Source of the DNA: Stomoxys calcitrans
Lineage: Eukaryota > Arthropoda > Insecta > Diptera > Muscidae
Length of the DNA: 64,000 nt
Assembly: GCF_963082655.1 (NCBI RefSeq)
Contig: NC_081553.1
Coordinates: 152,440,941-152,504,940, forward strand
Direction: 5' to 3'
Within the stretch, counting starts at the first letter, position 1. Each line of letters begins with the position of its first letter. A program made the translations under genes and the position numbers. Under the pieces are notes generated by a model that had not been told where the DNA came from, did not search any database, and was given only the letters and a program-made list of their open reading frames with translations. This document shows positions 51,732-62,809 of this stretch, one piece after another.

Positions 51732-53687
51732 TCTTATATATAAAAATCAATTTGTATTTGTTTGTAGGTTTGTTTGTTTGTACAATATGTTTGTGTGTTC
51801 CTTATAGACTCAGAAACGGCTAAACCGATTTTCTTCAAATTTTCGCAGATGGTGCATAGTGATCCCGTGGTGAAAATAGGGTTCTAAATTTTTTGATATC
51901 TGAAGGGGGGTCGGACCCTCCCCCTTACCCTAATTTTCAGAAACGCCAGAGCTCGGAGATGGGTAGTGCGATATAAGCGAAATTTTGTGTGCTTTCATAT
52001 AGTACCCTTAAAATAAAAATTTGGTATCCAAATTTCGGATGGTGTACCTAGGGGGGCTGCCCCACCCTAAAACCTACCAAACATATATTTAGACCAATCA
52101 CGGCAATATGGTACTCAAATGAAAGGTATTTAGGATAATTAAAAGTATCTGATATCCAATTGTCGGACCAAGTGCTAGGGGGAACACCTCAAGCCCCAAA
52201 ACACCCCTAAATCGAACATATTTACCGACCAGGGCAATATGGGACTCAAATGAAATTTATTTGCGAGTAGAATAAGATTCTCATATCCTAATATGGGACC
52301 AAGTGTTAGGGGGGCCACCTCTCACCAAAAACATCCCCCAAAGGGAATAAATTTACGACCATAGCAATATGTGGCTCAAATGAAAGGTCTTTGGGAGTAA
52401 AGCACGAATTTGATATCAATATTCGGGAAAAATGCCTATGGGGCCCCCATAACATCACCCAAATAGTAAGCATTTTCTGACTATTGCTATATGAGGCTCA
52501 AATACATAAGAGGGTTTTTAAAGTGGAACACGAATCCGATATATATTTTCAAGGCCAACTCACTGAGTGGCCGCCTATCCCCCAAAACACCCCCAAGCCG
52601 GTCATGTTTGCCGACTATGGAAATATGGGGCTCGAATTAAAGGTATTTGGGAGTAGACCACGAATCTGATATCAACATTAGGGGCTTACTCTCTAGCGGA
52701 CGTCTCACCACCATAACAACCCCCTAATAGGACGTATTTGCTCACCAAGACGATTTGGGTCTTAAAGAGAGTGGAACTTAATATTCATAGTTTTTAGGAC
52801 CAATACCCCAGACCGTACATATTTGCTAACTTTTGCAATAAGGAGTTTAAATGAGATTAGAAAATGAATTTGATATCCTATTTTGAGGGCAATGGCAATA
52901 TGGGGTTCAAATAAATGATATATAGATATATGAGAATAGAGCACGTTGCTGATATATTTTCCGGGCTTAGTGTTTGGGGGACCACCCCAATTCCCAAAAC
53001 ACGCCTAAATCGGGCATATTTACCGACCATGTCAATGTGGAGCTTAAATGAAAGGTATTGGGGGTAGAGCAAGAATTGATACCCATACCCCACAAACAGC
53101 AATTTTTTACTGACCATCGCAATATGGTGCTCAAATAAAGGTAGTAGAATACGAATTTGATATCGAAATGTAGGACCATGTATTTAGGGCATTATCCCTT
53201 TCCCAAAACACCACCAAAGTAAAAAAAAATTTCGACCATGCCAATATGTGGCTCAAATGAAAGGTATGCGTTGGGGGACGCCTCATCCTGTAAACTCCTC
53301 TTAAGCCAATGGCAATATGAGGTTAAATAAATGGAATTTGAGAGAAGAGCACAGTGCTGATATTTTTTCAGGGCCAAGTATCTGGGAGACCGCCTCTCCC
53401 CCGAAAACACAACTAAATCAGACATCATGAGAATATCGGGTTGAAATGAAGTATTTTAAGAATAGAGTACACCTTACATCCAAACTTAAATTCGTAGACC
53501 AATAAAGATCATATGGGATTTAGATAAAGGCACTTGTAATGTTAAACTGTTAGTCAAGCGATATACTGTTTTCGTAGCATGGTATTTCACTAAAAGATCT
53601 TTAATTGTCGAAAATAAATATTCCAAGGAAACTTTTGTTCCATATAAAGTAAAAGAAGACGCAGCGGAGCGGGCCCGGGTCAGCTAG
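51732..53687 (+). mobile_element. Non-autonomous Helitron with internal tandem repeats
   Basis: Begins TCTTATATATAAAAATCAAT and ends GGGTCAGCTAG, with a GC-rich palindrome CGGGCCCG (53670-53677) shortly before the CTAG. It lies exactly between A (51731) and T (53688), as Helitrons do, with no target-site duplication. The body has about 14 units, full period near 125 bp, with the core CAATATGGGGCTCAAATGAA (positions near 52108, 52229, 52365, 52485, 52618, 52838, 52893, 53030, 53118, 53240, 53303, 53430 and 53505) and a second core AGTAGAGCACGAATTTGATA. No Rep or helicase coding is present, so it depends on a helper element. Confidence 0.88.
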
Positions 53688-53689
53688 TA

Positions 53690-53822
53690 TGTTATATATA
53701 CCACCATTGCATTCTACAATTTCCACCAATTTGTTGCGTTTGGAATTGGTCCATTCTATATGTTCACATACTAATTTTTCCCGCTCTTCACTATTTTGGC
53801 GTAACGTTTTTTTACTTTGCAA
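53690..53822 (-). CDS. Short frame inside an R5-type arm, function unknown
   Basis: A minus-strand frame starting at ATG near 53822 reads MQSKKTLRQNSEEREKLVCE, then HIEWTNSKRNKLVEIVECNG, about 45 residues of non-repetitive, charged protein-like sequence, until the Helitron junction near 53688. It lies on the inner side of the R5 arm 53880-54200, where an element coding region would start. I do not recognise a domain. It may be the start of an R5-encoded protein or an exon-like piece; it could also be chance. Confidence 0.3.
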
Positions 53823-53879
53823 TTATAATTAAATAAATTATATTTAATTTTATGGTGAGATAAATAAATACACTTTCTA

Positions 53880-54200
53880 TTTTTTTGAATTTTTTTTGGT
53901 TTCGCCACGCCACTTTGGGTCTGTATATGATAGAAGCGAGGCATATATTTGACTCAATCTCACTTCTTTAGCAATGGATATGTGTGACAAAGACCTCAAT
54001 ATAATCTTGATCAGTGTGAAATTTATATTATTAAATAACAATTTAATTCGTACAATGAAAAAAAAGTTTAATGTATCGAATTTCTATGCCAAAAATTATT
54101 AAAGCCGTTGTTGAACAGATGTTTGAAAAGATTTTATAAGCCAATACCATTTTTAATCGATCAAATTTTGGTCCATATTTTTTCTGTGTACCTTACTCAC
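53880..54200 (-). repeat. R5 long-inverted-repeat arm, third copy
   Basis: Same orientation as the right arm of 49386-50955: CGCCACGCCACTTTGGG, ATATATTTGACTCAATC, AAATAACAATTTAATTCGTA (53...54045 to 54060), and an end near TTTTTTCTGTGTACC. No partner arm is found on the near side; the Helitron at 51732-53687 and the spacer may have displaced it. Confidence 0.7.
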
Positions 54201-54892
54201 AACTCGAATGGCATCAATAGATTCTGAATACATTTTTATTTGTCGCATACATGAACAACTCAGAACATGAACAACGAGAAAGGGTAGATTTGTACTCTAA
54301 GACTTCGAGTATAGATCTACCTCAGAGTCTAAGTTTAATGTTCGAGTATGGTGGATGTTAGAGCGTTATTGGTGGTTGTTCGCAGAAGTCCAAATGAGCC
54401 AAATATATGTGCGCATACACAACTGAATGCAAAGCCAAAACTTCTTGGTTCTCTCCCACACAATCATACAGCCCAGTTCCGATTTTCGAAATCGCGAAAC
54501 AGATTTTGTTGCCTTATATATTGCAAAGCATGCCATTTCTACATTTGAATGCATACTTTATTCAAATTTCAATATAGTAAGAGGAACTTCAAGTGATATC
54601 AAACCATAAAAGAAGAAGACTTAGAAAATATAACCAAATAAATTTTTTCGTTTTTCGCTTTCGAAAACCGGAACAGGCCTGATATTTTCATTTTGTGCGT
54701 CCCTGATGTAACTCAGGGAAACACGTGATTAAAGGCAAACTATTTGGCTAAGAAAACATCTAAATAGTGGAAAATTTAATTTAAAAAACATGAATTTATA
54801 ATGTGAATTTGAAGAGCGCAAAATTGAAAAATCTCTAGCATAAAAATGTAAATGGAAGAATTGAATACATTTAAAACGTGCCTCGAGATGGA
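54201..54892. other. Spacer, nothing recognised
   Basis: About 690 bases. A short repeated region (CGAGTATAGATCTACCTCAG and TACTCTAAGACTTCG near 54290-54340) is locally palindromic. No gene supported; frames at 54348-54609 lack motifs. Confidence 0.5.
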
Positions 54893-56180
54893 AGGTTAGG
54901 TTTAAGTGGCAGTCTGCCATCAGACTCACTTAGACGTTTTCGCCCATTGTGATACCACGGGAATAGAAGAAGGAAGATGCCTTCTAGCTCCTACCGTTGA
55001 ACCATCCAGATCGCTATAAAAAGCCCAATAACTTGCGAATGTTCACATCCGCTAAATCAGTTAGGTTCTCAATGAAAGGTTCTTATTTCTTGGGGAAATG
55101 TCCCGCTGCTAGTGCGGGACACACACACAGAAGGTGTTCTATAGTCTCTTCTTCTTCGATATCCTTACAGCTTCTGCTGGCAACCTTCACTCTGTCAGCA
55201 TGTTTTCCGATTAGACATGACCTGTCATGACGGACGCAATGACTGAGACGTCTGTTCTAGCCAATGACAGCAAAGCGGTAAACCTCCTCAAGGCTAGATT
55301 AGGCCACATAATTTTGGAATGCTCACAGTCCGCTGTTTGTGGCCATATATAATTTGTTGTACTTCGGGCCTGGTCTTGATAACTTTGCTTATATGTCGCT
55401 AGAAACATACCCACAGATTCCAGTATCCCTGGAATGCGCAAGCTCGTCCGCTTTACAATTCCCTGGGATATTTCTCCGGCTCGGGACCCAGAACACGTGA
55501 AATTTCAACTGTTCAGCCATCTCGTTAACAGATATGCGACAGTCGACGGCGGTTTTTGTGTTCAGAAATACATTCTCCAGGGATTTAATGGCTGTCTAAG
55601 AAGATATTAATGCCAATCGTCGTTATGACATTATAACTTAGCCACTCCGCCACTTCCTTAATTGCAAGGATCTACGCGTGACACACACTGCAGTGGTCGG
55701 GTAACCTTTTCGATATGACCAGTTCTAGATCTTTAGAGAACACCCGATAGCCCATCCTGTCGTTTAGTTTGGACCATCCGTATAGATGTCTATGTATCTT
55801 CTGTTACCAGGGATATCATAGTTCCAATCGGTTCTATCAGAAATAGTGTTACAGTACGTTTTTGCAAAAAGCGGCGCAGGTAGGTTATAATCCACACTGC
55901 CTGGAACATCGGGCATTGTATCAAGGATAACACAGTATCCGTAGCCGCCACATGACCAACGAGAAAGCTTCTTTAACCTCAGGGCAGTGGTCGCTGCAAT
56001 TTGTCTAGCCACAATGTCCAGAGGTATAAGATGTAGCATTAAATTCAGTGCATCAGATGGTGTCGTCCACAGTGCGGCTGTGATGCAAAAAAAAACCATC
56101 CTTTGAATCCGGTTAAGTACTGAGAAGTAGGTGGACTTTTGAAGCCCCGTCCACCAGACCACAACACCATATAGCTTTTG
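54893..56180 (-). pseudogene. B3 connector, RNase H and zinc motif
   Basis: Frame 56162-55764: MVWWTGLQKSTYFSVLNRIQ, LNLMLHLIPLDIVARQIAAT, LKKLSRWSCGGYGYCVILDT, NRRYIDIYTDGPN (RNase H first Asp). Further pieces: DLELVISKRLPDHCSV-like and ILAIKEVAEWLSYNVI (middle Glu region, 55690-55620), INIFLDS (55610), then GSRAGEISQGI where GHxxIxGN is expected, and ELAHSRDTGI (55490-55420). Frame 55441-55211 continues ILESVGMFLATYKQSYQDQA. The zinc-like end SCKDIEEEETIEHLLCVCPA is at 55170-55115. Several frame changes. Confidence 0.75.
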
Positions 56181-56287
56181 CTGACTTTTAAATGTTTTTT
56201 GCTATACTATTCTTTGAACAGATAGCATTAAACAATGGTCTAATCCCGGACAATATCCACCGTAATAGGTCTCGAGGACAGAATCTT

Positions 56288-57190
56288 CTATAGTCTAGAG
56301 GTCTCAGATGTATCCTCCACGGAGCTGCAGAATTCTACAGAGGATTTGTTCCGAGCCTTTCTCAGCTCGTCCTTATATTTTCTTAGCGCAGCCTTATAGA
56401 ATTCCCAATCAAGTGGTGCTCTTGTGGCTTTTGCTCTATTGAAGTGTTTTCTGCAGTCCTTCATTAGACCAACCAGCTCTGGGGTCCACCATGGTGGTGG
56501 CTGTTTGTTTGTTTGGCTTGGCACAAGGACATGCTGACACAAGCGAGTCATTCAGAGCCTTCGAAGTTTACAATTCCTTTTCTGGTCTAGAAGTGATAGA
56601 CCTGCAGAATTTGTGCCGAACTCTAACCCAATCCACATTTTTTCTGTTTAATCGAGGGACCACTTCTTCAGTATTTTCTTCAAGGCTGAAACTAATATAA
56701 CGATGATCAGTGAAGCTGTGGTCATCCAACACATCCCAGTTGCTTATTCTTCCACTTATATCTTTCGATACAAAGGTAATATCTAGTACCTCCTGTCTGT
56801 TCCTGGTAATAAAGGTCGGTTTATCCTCCTTATTACAATTCGCCAGATTGCAATTTATAATATATTCGATTCGAACTTCCCCATATCTGGTGATGTACAT
56901 CAGCATCACACAGAAGCGGAATCAACCAGCGACTTAAGGCGGCATCTCTGAATCATGTGCCATATATAGGGAAGCCAGCCAGTAATGAGCCTTGTTTATT
57001 TCAAGGCTGGCTGCTACTAAATCTTCAGTGCTTAGCGACGAAAGAAGAAAAACATTTAGACTACCCTTTGCACGAATAGTGGCTCTGTGTCTCCCATTCT
57101 CCGCACCCTTGCCTAGTTTAAATCCTGGAATTCTTAGTCCACAAACCATTTCTCCACACACCCATGGTTCCTGGATAAGAACCACGTCAA
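56288..57190 (-). pseudogene. B3 endonuclease and linker
   Basis: Frame 57185-56934: VLIQEPWVCGEMVCGLRIPG (catalytic Glu), FKLGKGAENGRHRATIRAKG, HYWLASLYMAHDSEMPP. The part with the catalytic Asp is deleted near 56920. Frame 56909-56568: ITRYGEVRIEYIINCNLANC, RNRQEVLDITFVSKDISGRI, DDHSFTDHRYISFSLEENTE (terminal His box) and NRKNVDWVRVRHKF. Frame 56551-56288 is the linker to RT: PPPWWTPELVGLMKDCRKHF, DWEFYKAALRKYKDELRKAR. No complete enzyme. Confidence 0.8.
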
Positions 57191-57229
57191 AATCCCCCTG
57201 CCATCAGGAAGACCTTTAGTGCTGCCGAA

Positions 57230-58590
57230 GCGGCCTTACAATGGTGGAGATTTATCTGTAGAAACCAGACCATTGTCAGGTTTCAGAACTTCCACCACTG
57301 TTGTGTTAGCCCCGTTTTCTGATTCCACCAGGAGTTCATCCCCACAAGATTCGTTAGATCTTGTCATGATGAGCTTCCGTACGGATCCAAGGGCAAGTGG
57401 GAAAGCAGTTGAACCGCCCTTCCTCAGGACGCTGGACACTTGCGGTGTGAACGATTTCTCCTTAGAGGCTTCACTAACTGCTGCTGTCGAAGAACTTTCT
57501 GAGTTCCGTGATTCCTCGCCGGCGCACACCTTTAGCCCAGTCCAACTGGGTGACCCAACCACACAGGGCTTGACGTGTCCGTTTCGACGCCATCCCCTCC
57601 TGTCTTAATTGTGGCGGGGGAATTTTCAGTCTCCTGCAGTTCGCCAGACTTTGGCGATGAGTTCAATAGTTCCTCAGGCAAGTGTTGAGTCGTCTTCTAA
57701 TTACCCAAACCCACCGCTTCTATAGAACTTCAGTTTCAATTGTTGAATCCGTAGGATACAACCCATTCAGGCTTGTTGAGGTCTGCGAGACAGCCGGAGT
57801 GGAGTACGAATACTGCATGCCTCCGGTCACCATCAGCTTCATCCAATCTACCAATTTTCAAGTCGGTGTTTGAATGATTAATTTAACATTGCCATAGTCT
57901 TCCACGTCTTGATTCAGGATCTGAGGGAATCCATGGTATCTAAGCATGCGCCATTGGTCGAGAAGGAATACCTTCCTTCTTGATTAAATCTAGTGCTGCA
58001 CCTGGCCAGATCTCACCAATCTTTTTTTAGAGCACAACGATACATTTCAACTGAGCGTTGATCGCCGAAGGCAATTTGTCTGTATCGGCCCCGATACCAG
58101 CCTGCATATTCACAAACTGGAGGAGACCCAAGAAATTCCGCAAGGACATCGGAGTATACTGATGACAGTCCATTGACTATTCCACTCGAATTATTCGTAG
58201 GTATGCAGCCCTGTTCTTCGCCCTTGTCGACAACTGCCATCACCAAACTGTTCCTAGCGACCTTAGCAAAGGTTCTTGGATCCATCTTACTATTGTTCGC
58301 CCTAGATCTTTTAGGCATGGGATGCCCTCCAGGGACCGCAGCGTTCTGGCTGAGTCGTGCAGTCTTTAGGGTAGCCTGTGCAGCAAATTCTCGAGCCCAA
58401 TTTGGGGAGTCTCTCTCCCTATTTGTGAGAGTCTTAGGATCATTCGCACAAAGCCTTTCAATAAACCTGAGAACGATGCGTCTTCCATTATTCAACCCTC
58501 TTAAGTGTTGGTTTGCCGGGGAAGGCCGATGGCCTTCTGACCAGTCTTCTGTCGGCTGGTGGAACCTGAAGCAGCCGCGGTTTCAGTAGA
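57230..58590 (-). pseudogene. B3 ORF1, DUF4780-type
   Basis: Frame 58495-58013 gives NNGRRIVLRFIERLCANDPK, ERDSPNWAREFAAQATLKTA, MPKRSRANNSKMDPRTFAKV, GLSSVYSDVLAEFLGSPPVC, AGWYRGRYRQIAFGDQRSVE, the start of a DUF4780-type region. After a frame change near 58020 it continues WPGAALDLIKKEGIPS, then RPMAHA, IGRLDEADGDRRHAVF and SGCLADLNKPEWVVSYGF (57960-57760). A serine-rich C-terminus follows (57562-57236: GLKVCAGEESRNSESSSTAA, EASKEKSFTPQVSSVLRKGG). Plus-strand frames such as 57219-57608 and 58173-58589 are antisense shadows. Role by family: RNA-binding ORF1 protein. Confidence 0.8.
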
Positions 58591-58604
58591 AGACAACATG
58601 CTAT

Positions 58605-58646
58605 GGACTCCAAAGACCCACCGCAGCTGTTGGGTCTTTGGAGTCC
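58605..58646. repeat. Perfect 15-bp hairpin in B3 5' region
   Basis: GGACTCCAAAGACCC (58605-58619) and GGGTCTTTGGAGTCC (58632-58646) are exact inverted copies with a 12-base loop. Only the right arm is conserved in B2 (28960-28985) and at 47988-48055. Confidence 0.9.
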
Positions 58647-58830
58647 ATTCTAAGCCTACTGCCGGGCTCTAGATCTGGAAACAGACGCATATCATCAACC
58701 GCCTGTATACATCTATCGCAGCTTTCCTTGAGTGACTAAAATTTTTCTTCCAAAAATAACGACCTATTGCGGAGTGAACTAACAAAACGTCCGTTCCACT
58801 CAACGGTTCATACTAGGAGATGGAAAATAT

Positions 58831-60673
58831 TATAAAAATAAAATGAGGTATTTATGTGTGCAATATTGTTTTGGAATATTTAATTATCCATTTAAAATTA
58901 GGCTTCCTAATACTGATTGACAGAAACACAGCACCCCTTCATGTGGTTATTATACGCGAAATGCTAGGGTTGTTATCTATTACCATTTATTTCAATTTAG
59001 TGGGATTTGGAGACATCTCTAAAATTGGAAAATTCCATCAGCTGGGCTAATGACTTACCTTGTATAATTTTGCATAGGGGCAGCTATTTTGCCCGTCACT
59101 GTTATAAACCATAGCCAATGTTGCTGGTATTGTGGGTTTCTCCCCAAACTAGGATTTTTTTCGCAAATTGGGATGAAATTTTTGAATCTGGGATTAGCTC
59201 AGGGGTGAACAAAATGGAAATGAGATTGAAATTGAAATCTTTAGTGCGTTTGGCCTTCAATTAAAAATAATATGACTCCCCGAGTAAAAATATGTATATT
59301 GTCAGATCCGATATTATCTGCCATCAGATACTTGTATAATTGGAAGAAATTATATATAAGTAGATGCAATTGGATACAATTTGATGACAAATTTGTTCCG
59401 AATTTTCTACTAGGATCATATTTTTATCGAGGAAATTAATTCTTATATACAAATAAAAAAATATTTTGCTGTACTTTGATAAAAAAAAAAGAAAAAAAAA
59501 ACATTCAAAATTCTTTGGGGAATTAAGCTTTTTTTGTGGACAAACGATTCGAAATTCGAGGACAAAGCCTGCAAAAATACTGACAACACTGAGCATATCT
59601 ACAATTGATATATGACCACAGTGAAAAAAAATTACAATGATTATTACTACCTGAAGATAATATTATACAAACTAGGAAGTTATAGAGAGATTACATATTC
59701 GTAACACAAAGACAAAAGCCTGGATGGAGCTGGATAAGGATAATACAGGAACTTCATTAGTATACGCACACTACGCCTAAGACAGTACTAAAAAGGTAAT
59801 AAACGAGATAAAAAAAATTGCAAGACAAGAACTGGGACTATGAAGGAAGCAAAAGCTGAATAAGGGTGATGGAAGACAGTAGAAAAAAACTTAGAATACT
59901 GACTGAGAATAGGCGGGATACGGCAAGACGTTTGGCTAGTTTTTATCCATACAAAATATGCAACAACTAAACTTATTTGGTGAAAAAAAAAACAACCTAT
60001 AGTTGACGTTGCTTTTCCGCCATTGGCGTTGGCTTCAAAACGTCGGTTTTTTTCTACAAAGCATAATTGAAACGTATTGAGTATGAAGGAGGCGGATTGG
60101 AAAAAAAGATTAAGAATTATTGACTCATTTTGTCGCGGTAAAAGACAAGAAAGTTGTGTGGGTTCTGTTGTTGCCAACCGTCCCGGCTCCATTTTTGTCA
60201 CACTGCCATCGATGCTGTTTCCTTTATGCTTTACTCCAACAACCGTTTGACTGCCGGCATATAAGCAGCGTAAAGTTTTGATAATTAGTTGTTTATTCTT
60301 TGATGGATTGAGTTACACTTCCGAACAACTAACAGTGGGTCCATTCGAAGTATACGTGGAAGAATTCACATTAGTTTATTTTTATTTTCATTGAATATTG
60401 ATATAAATTAACAAATGAGTTACACTTGGCTTAAAAAAAACTACGGCAGAGGTTAAAGCCGTTTAAGAACCTTTATTTTTTATTCTGTGTGAGTCTACAC
60501 CAGTGCTGGCCAAAATGAAAATTTTCTTTACCACTACAAAAAAAATTCCGACCAAAATATTTCAATAAACCTACCAAATTTCTTGTAAACTAAATCAAAA
60601 TACATGCAATCTTCTTGTAACAGTTATTATTTAGGTAACAATATACGATAATATAATCGGCCGCCCGACCTTT
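58831..60673. other. AT-rich spacer with R7 copy b
   Basis: About 1.8 kb. R7-like sequence at 59025-59080. The rest has poly(A) tracts and long A-rich runs (59480-59500, 59600). The frame 59788-60201 minus (137 residues) has no domain and low-complexity parts; not supported as a gene. 60130-60290 is more GC-balanced, with CCATCGATGCTGTTTCC and a palindromic-like CCGTCCCGG, origin unknown. Confidence 0.45.
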
Positions 60674-60846
60674 TTTTATTTTATTTGTCTAAAGATTACA
60701 AAATCCTTACAGGCTAAATTAACTGCTTAATATATATGTACAAACAAAAATATATGTATATAGTTTTTTGAGCTTATAGTGGTTTAAATAATATACATGA
60801 TTCAAGTATAAAATTAACTTCCCTTTTATCCATTCACGACTTTCTT

Positions 60847-61091
60847 ATAGATTAATTAGGTTAGGTTGGAAAGAGTAACTAAGAGTAAAAAAGAGTACTA
60901 AGCCAGTAATCGACTTGTTGTGCGCTCTAAAAACTATAAAGTAACCTCTAAAAAGAAAATTTTAAGATAGGAATTCCGTGCTACTTACAAAATCCTTAAT
61001 TGTTTTTAATAACACTCCCCTAAGCTGGTTCATGTCTGGTATTGTGTATCCACCTAGGTGACGCGAAAGCCGGGCAATGATAGATCAATTA
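60847..61091 (-). mobile_element. LINE family A, 221-bp 3' fragment A6 with target-site duplication
   Basis: The element is 60859-61079. ATAGATTAATTA (60847-60858) and ATAGATCAATTA (61080-61091) form a 12-bp target-site duplication with one mismatch. On the minus strand it reads GCCCGGCTTTCGCGTCACCT, GTGGATACACAATACCAGAC, CAATTAAGGATTTTGTAAGT, TTTTAGAGGTTACTTTATAG and ends CCAACCTAACC, i.e. the last part of A after the zinc motif. A classic extreme 5' truncation during retrotransposition, into the D element. Confidence 0.88.
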
Positions 61092-62740
61092 GATTATAAA
61101 TTTTTTTGAATTCAAGGAAGAGGCGGCACCAGAGGTCATTATTTGCAAACTTGGTGGTATAATAATGTCTAAAATAAAATCCGATAATATTTAACCATGA
61201 ATAATGTTCATTAGACTTTTCAGAGTTGGTAATTTAATTAGATTCAATCTGTAATTATAGCTAGGCAAAGTAATAAACATTATTTTTGAACAGATTCAAT
61301 TGTATTGGAATGAATAAGGTAAACTGGCTCCCATACTATAGAACCGTTCTCTATGATACAACTCACAAAAGTAATATACAAACTCTTAGTAACTAATACA
61401 TCTGAGAATTCTTTACTCTAGGCTTTTATATGCCCTGTTAGTAATTACAGAAATAGGCTCGCAGAAATATAGTCGGTGATCCAAAAGGATCTCAAGATCG
61501 TTCATAGATGAGACAGATTCAATTTAACGGCCATTAAAATAATAAATTCATTATATACTGCCTAGTCTAAAAGGCCATATGCTTACATTTTTTTAATGTT
61601 TAATTCTAGTAGATTATTTTTCCACCAGTTAAAAAACTGTTAAGATCAGATTGCAGCAAACTTTGATACGTTTCGAGATTATACGACAGGAATATTTTGA
61701 CATCGTCCGCATACATAAGTACTTTAAATTGGCGTACTACAGTCGGCAAATCATTAATAAACTAAGTAAAAAATACAGGACCAAGATGGCTCCCTTGTGG
61801 AACCCCAGAATAAACATTAACTTTATTTGACACTGCACTACCAAATTTCACCATTTGTGATCTGCCAATAAGGGATGATTTTATCCAATTTAATAACGAA
61901 GGGCCGAATCCCATGTTATGCAACGTGGTTAATAACAATCTTTGATTTATCTTATCGAATGCCTTACTAAATGAAAACAGTATAAATACAGCCTGTCGGG
62001 TATTTCTTTCTAAATCCATTGTTCACAACCGTAGTGAGCTCTATAATATTCATTAATGTCGAGCGATGTTTTCGAAAACCATGCTGGTATTTTGATAAAA
62101 TATACGATTTTTGGAATGATACTGAATCCGTAACAAGTTTCTAAAATAATTTTGGTATAGCATTAAGCTTCGAGATATTTTAAGTTTTCCAACTACGGAC
62201 GTCTATGTGTATAGATGAGAATTCAGAAATCGGGTAGGGATATCGAAAAGTGTCCTCGTGCGATTTGGTAGAATAAGTGGATCTAAAAAATTATGCAAAG
62301 ATATTTGAGATTCCAATATCATCATCCGCTGCAACTTGTGCAAATTGCAAACTCTTTAGGAAACCATTGCATCGACGTTTATTGTTAATGAAACCATAAA
62401 AGGATTAAGGATTCGACATCTTCTCATTCTTCTGTTATGTACCTGACATATAGTTATTGATTCATATTCGCGTATTTCGACCTTGCTACTGAATATTTCG
62501 TGTAATCAAAATGTGAACCACTTCTTTGGAATTTTTTATAGAGTTTATTATTTCTGTTCCTCAATTTCGACAACGCAGGAATACTCCTGCGGAGGACCAA
62601 TATTCGTAGGAGGTACTCTCTTTGGAACAGTTTCCGATACATAATGTACTAGAATACGATAGAACATTTGTAGCATTTCATCCAAATTTAGAGTAGTTCA
62701 GCCCATTGAACTCAGAAGTGAATTCAATTTAACGTAATCT
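61085..62740 (-). pseudogene. D linker and reverse transcriptase
   Basis: Linker LSKLRNRNNKLYKKFQRSGS, HFDYTKYSVARSKYANMNQ at 62580-62455. RT start is decayed (62300-62100). YQHGFRKHRSTLMNIIELTT (62090-62030), FSKAFDKINQRLLLTTLHNM (motif A, 61975), LLNWIKSSLIGRSQMVKFGS, NVYSGVPQGSHLGPVFFT (61835-61765), LMYADDVKIFL (YADD intact, 61715-61690), then YQSLLQSDLNSF and the worn C-terminus. Frames are broken at about 62020 and 61760. Confidence 0.8.
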
Positions 62741-62809
62741 GTCTTTGAGAAGAAATATACAGACTTATTTTGATATGATTTCCTAGGGCATGTAGAAAGA
62801 AACGATAGA

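Larger units (their letters stand above)
54893..58830 (-). mobile_element. LINE family B, copy B3
   Basis: Minus strand, the longest B copy, 5' part near 58830 and a 3' end near 54893 (GGCAGACTGCCACTTAAACC then TAACC). Order: 5' region, ORF1 (58590-57230), endonuclease (57190-56560), linker (56551-56288), a large RT deletion near 56265-56170, connector (56170-55850), RNase H and terminal zinc motif (55850-54960). It keeps the RNase H middle and 3' end that B2 has lost, and lacks the RT that B2 partly keeps. Confidence 0.8.

Noticed and set aside
52100..53510. CRISPR-like array of spaced repeats
   Set aside because: Repeats are divergent, of irregular spacing, and lie inside a Helitron in a eukaryotic genome.
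57219..57608. 129-residue plus-strand frame
   Set aside because: Antisense to the serine-rich end of B3 ORF1, which has matching family text on the minus strand.
59788..60201. 137-residue minus-strand frame as a possible host gene
   Set aside because: No recognised domain, partly low complexity, no conserved neighbours; left unsupported.
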